The translations under genes were made by a program, and so were the position numbers. Below the pieces are notes generated by a model. That model made no database searches, was not told the DNA's origin, and was given only the letters and a program-made list of their open reading frames with translations. A DNA stretch of 6,126 nucleotides from Thiomonas sp. (GTDB taxonomy: Bacteria; Pseudomonadota; Gammaproteobacteria; Burkholderiales; Burkholderiaceae_C). Within the stretch, counting starts at the first letter, position 1. The number at the start of each line of letters is the position of its first letter. The stretch spans positions 1 through 6,126 of the forward strand of contig JAQTVS010000176.1 of the NCBI GenBank assembly GCA_028706735.1, written 5' to 3'. Below, piece by piece: positions 5,986 to 6,126 of this stretch.

Positions 5986-6126
5986 GGCGCCCCCTGAGAA
6001 AACGCCGGGCCGCCCCAAGTTTTCTCATCCCCCTCGGGGGGCCTGACGCGAACGCGGCAGGTCTGGGGGCGCTCCTGAGAAACTCGCCGGGCCGTCCCAA
6101 GAGTTTCTCACCCCCTCGGGGGGCCT
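5986..6126 (+). repeat. Second REP-like array, opposite orientation, cut by window end
   Basis: Unit A (5986-6067) is complete. Unit B (6068-6126) runs off the window. Both open with GGCGC and a few pyrimidines. Unit A folds as TGAGAAAAC (5995-6003) with GTTTTCTCA (6019-6027), 9 bp around GCCGGGCCGCCCCAA. Unit B folds as TGAGAAACTC (6076-6085) with GAGTTTCTCA (6101-6110), 10 bp around GCCGGGCCGTCCCAA, the same loop as the left array read on the other strand. Each hairpin is followed by a CCCC-CTCG-GGGG mini-hairpin. The A-to-B spacing is 81-82 bases, the same unit length as in the left array, although the tails have diverged. Confidence 0.88.

Larger units (their letters stand above)
5827..6126. 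other. Non-coding region upstream of the cytochrome gene
   Basis: No open frame here looks like a gene. A minus-strand frame of 71 codons (5885-6100) crosses the repeats and is Arg/Pro-rich noise. From left to right the region holds the cytochrome RBS, the AT-rich candidate promoter, a perfect 6-bp hairpin TGCGAC/GTCGCA (5929-5934 with 5940-5945, 5-nt loop), about 40 bases of GC-rich sequence without recognisable signals, and the second repeat array from 5986. Whatever gene lies beyond is outside the window. Confidence 0.6.

Noticed and set aside
4320..6126. Composite transposon or insertion sequence
   Set aside because: There is no transposase gene, no matched terminal inverted repeats at fixed ends and no visible target duplication. 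Only the divergent arrays suggest it, so it is kept as a hypothesis.
5986..6126. Classic REP element of the RAYT-linked type
   Set aside because: The GTAG or GGAG foot expected beside the hairpin of known RAYT-associated REPs is not seen, and no RAYT transposase is in the window, so I use REP-like only as a description.

Overview
The window is GC-rich, densely coding DNA from a Gram-negative bacterium. The full-length PriA, the Bcr/CflA-type efflux pump, the periplasmic triheme cytochrome c and the very high third-position GC all fit a betaproteobacterium of the order Burkholderiales. A Thiomonas-like organism is my guess, and only a guess. No phage, plasmid, CRISPR or transposase gene is visible.

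Layout from left to right. 1-73 is a short leader with no assignable gene. 74-2377 (+) is priA, the replication-restart helicase. 2378-2511 is a gap that carries the ribosome binding site of the next gene. 2512-3099 (+) encodes a small protein with two CBS domains. 3107-4300 (-) is a 12-TM drug efflux transporter of the Bcr/CflA family, convergent with the CBS gene with only 7 bases between the stop codons. 4320-4562 is a tandem array of three 81-bp repeat units. 4579-5826 (-) encodes an exported triheme cytochrome c of the kind that serves as electron-accepting subunit for membrane-bound alcohol, aldehyde or sugar-acid dehydrogenases. 5827-6126 is non-coding: the cytochrome's likely promoter and RBS, a small hairpin, and a second array (one full unit plus one cut by the window end) of the same repeat family in the opposite orientation.

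The protein genes are ordinary and do not form one pathway. priA is housekeeping, the CBS protein is probably a small adenylate-responsive regulator, the efflux pump sits in the inner membrane, and the cytochrome works in the periplasm. The dehydrogenase partner expected for the cytochrome is not in view.

The most interesting element is the repeat family. Five copies share a 15-nt loop and a second short hairpin. The stems around the loop differ between copies, yet base pairing is kept by matched changes on both arms. This is direct evidence of selection on, or a copying mechanism that depends on, the folded form. The two arrays point away from each other and bracket the cytochrome gene.
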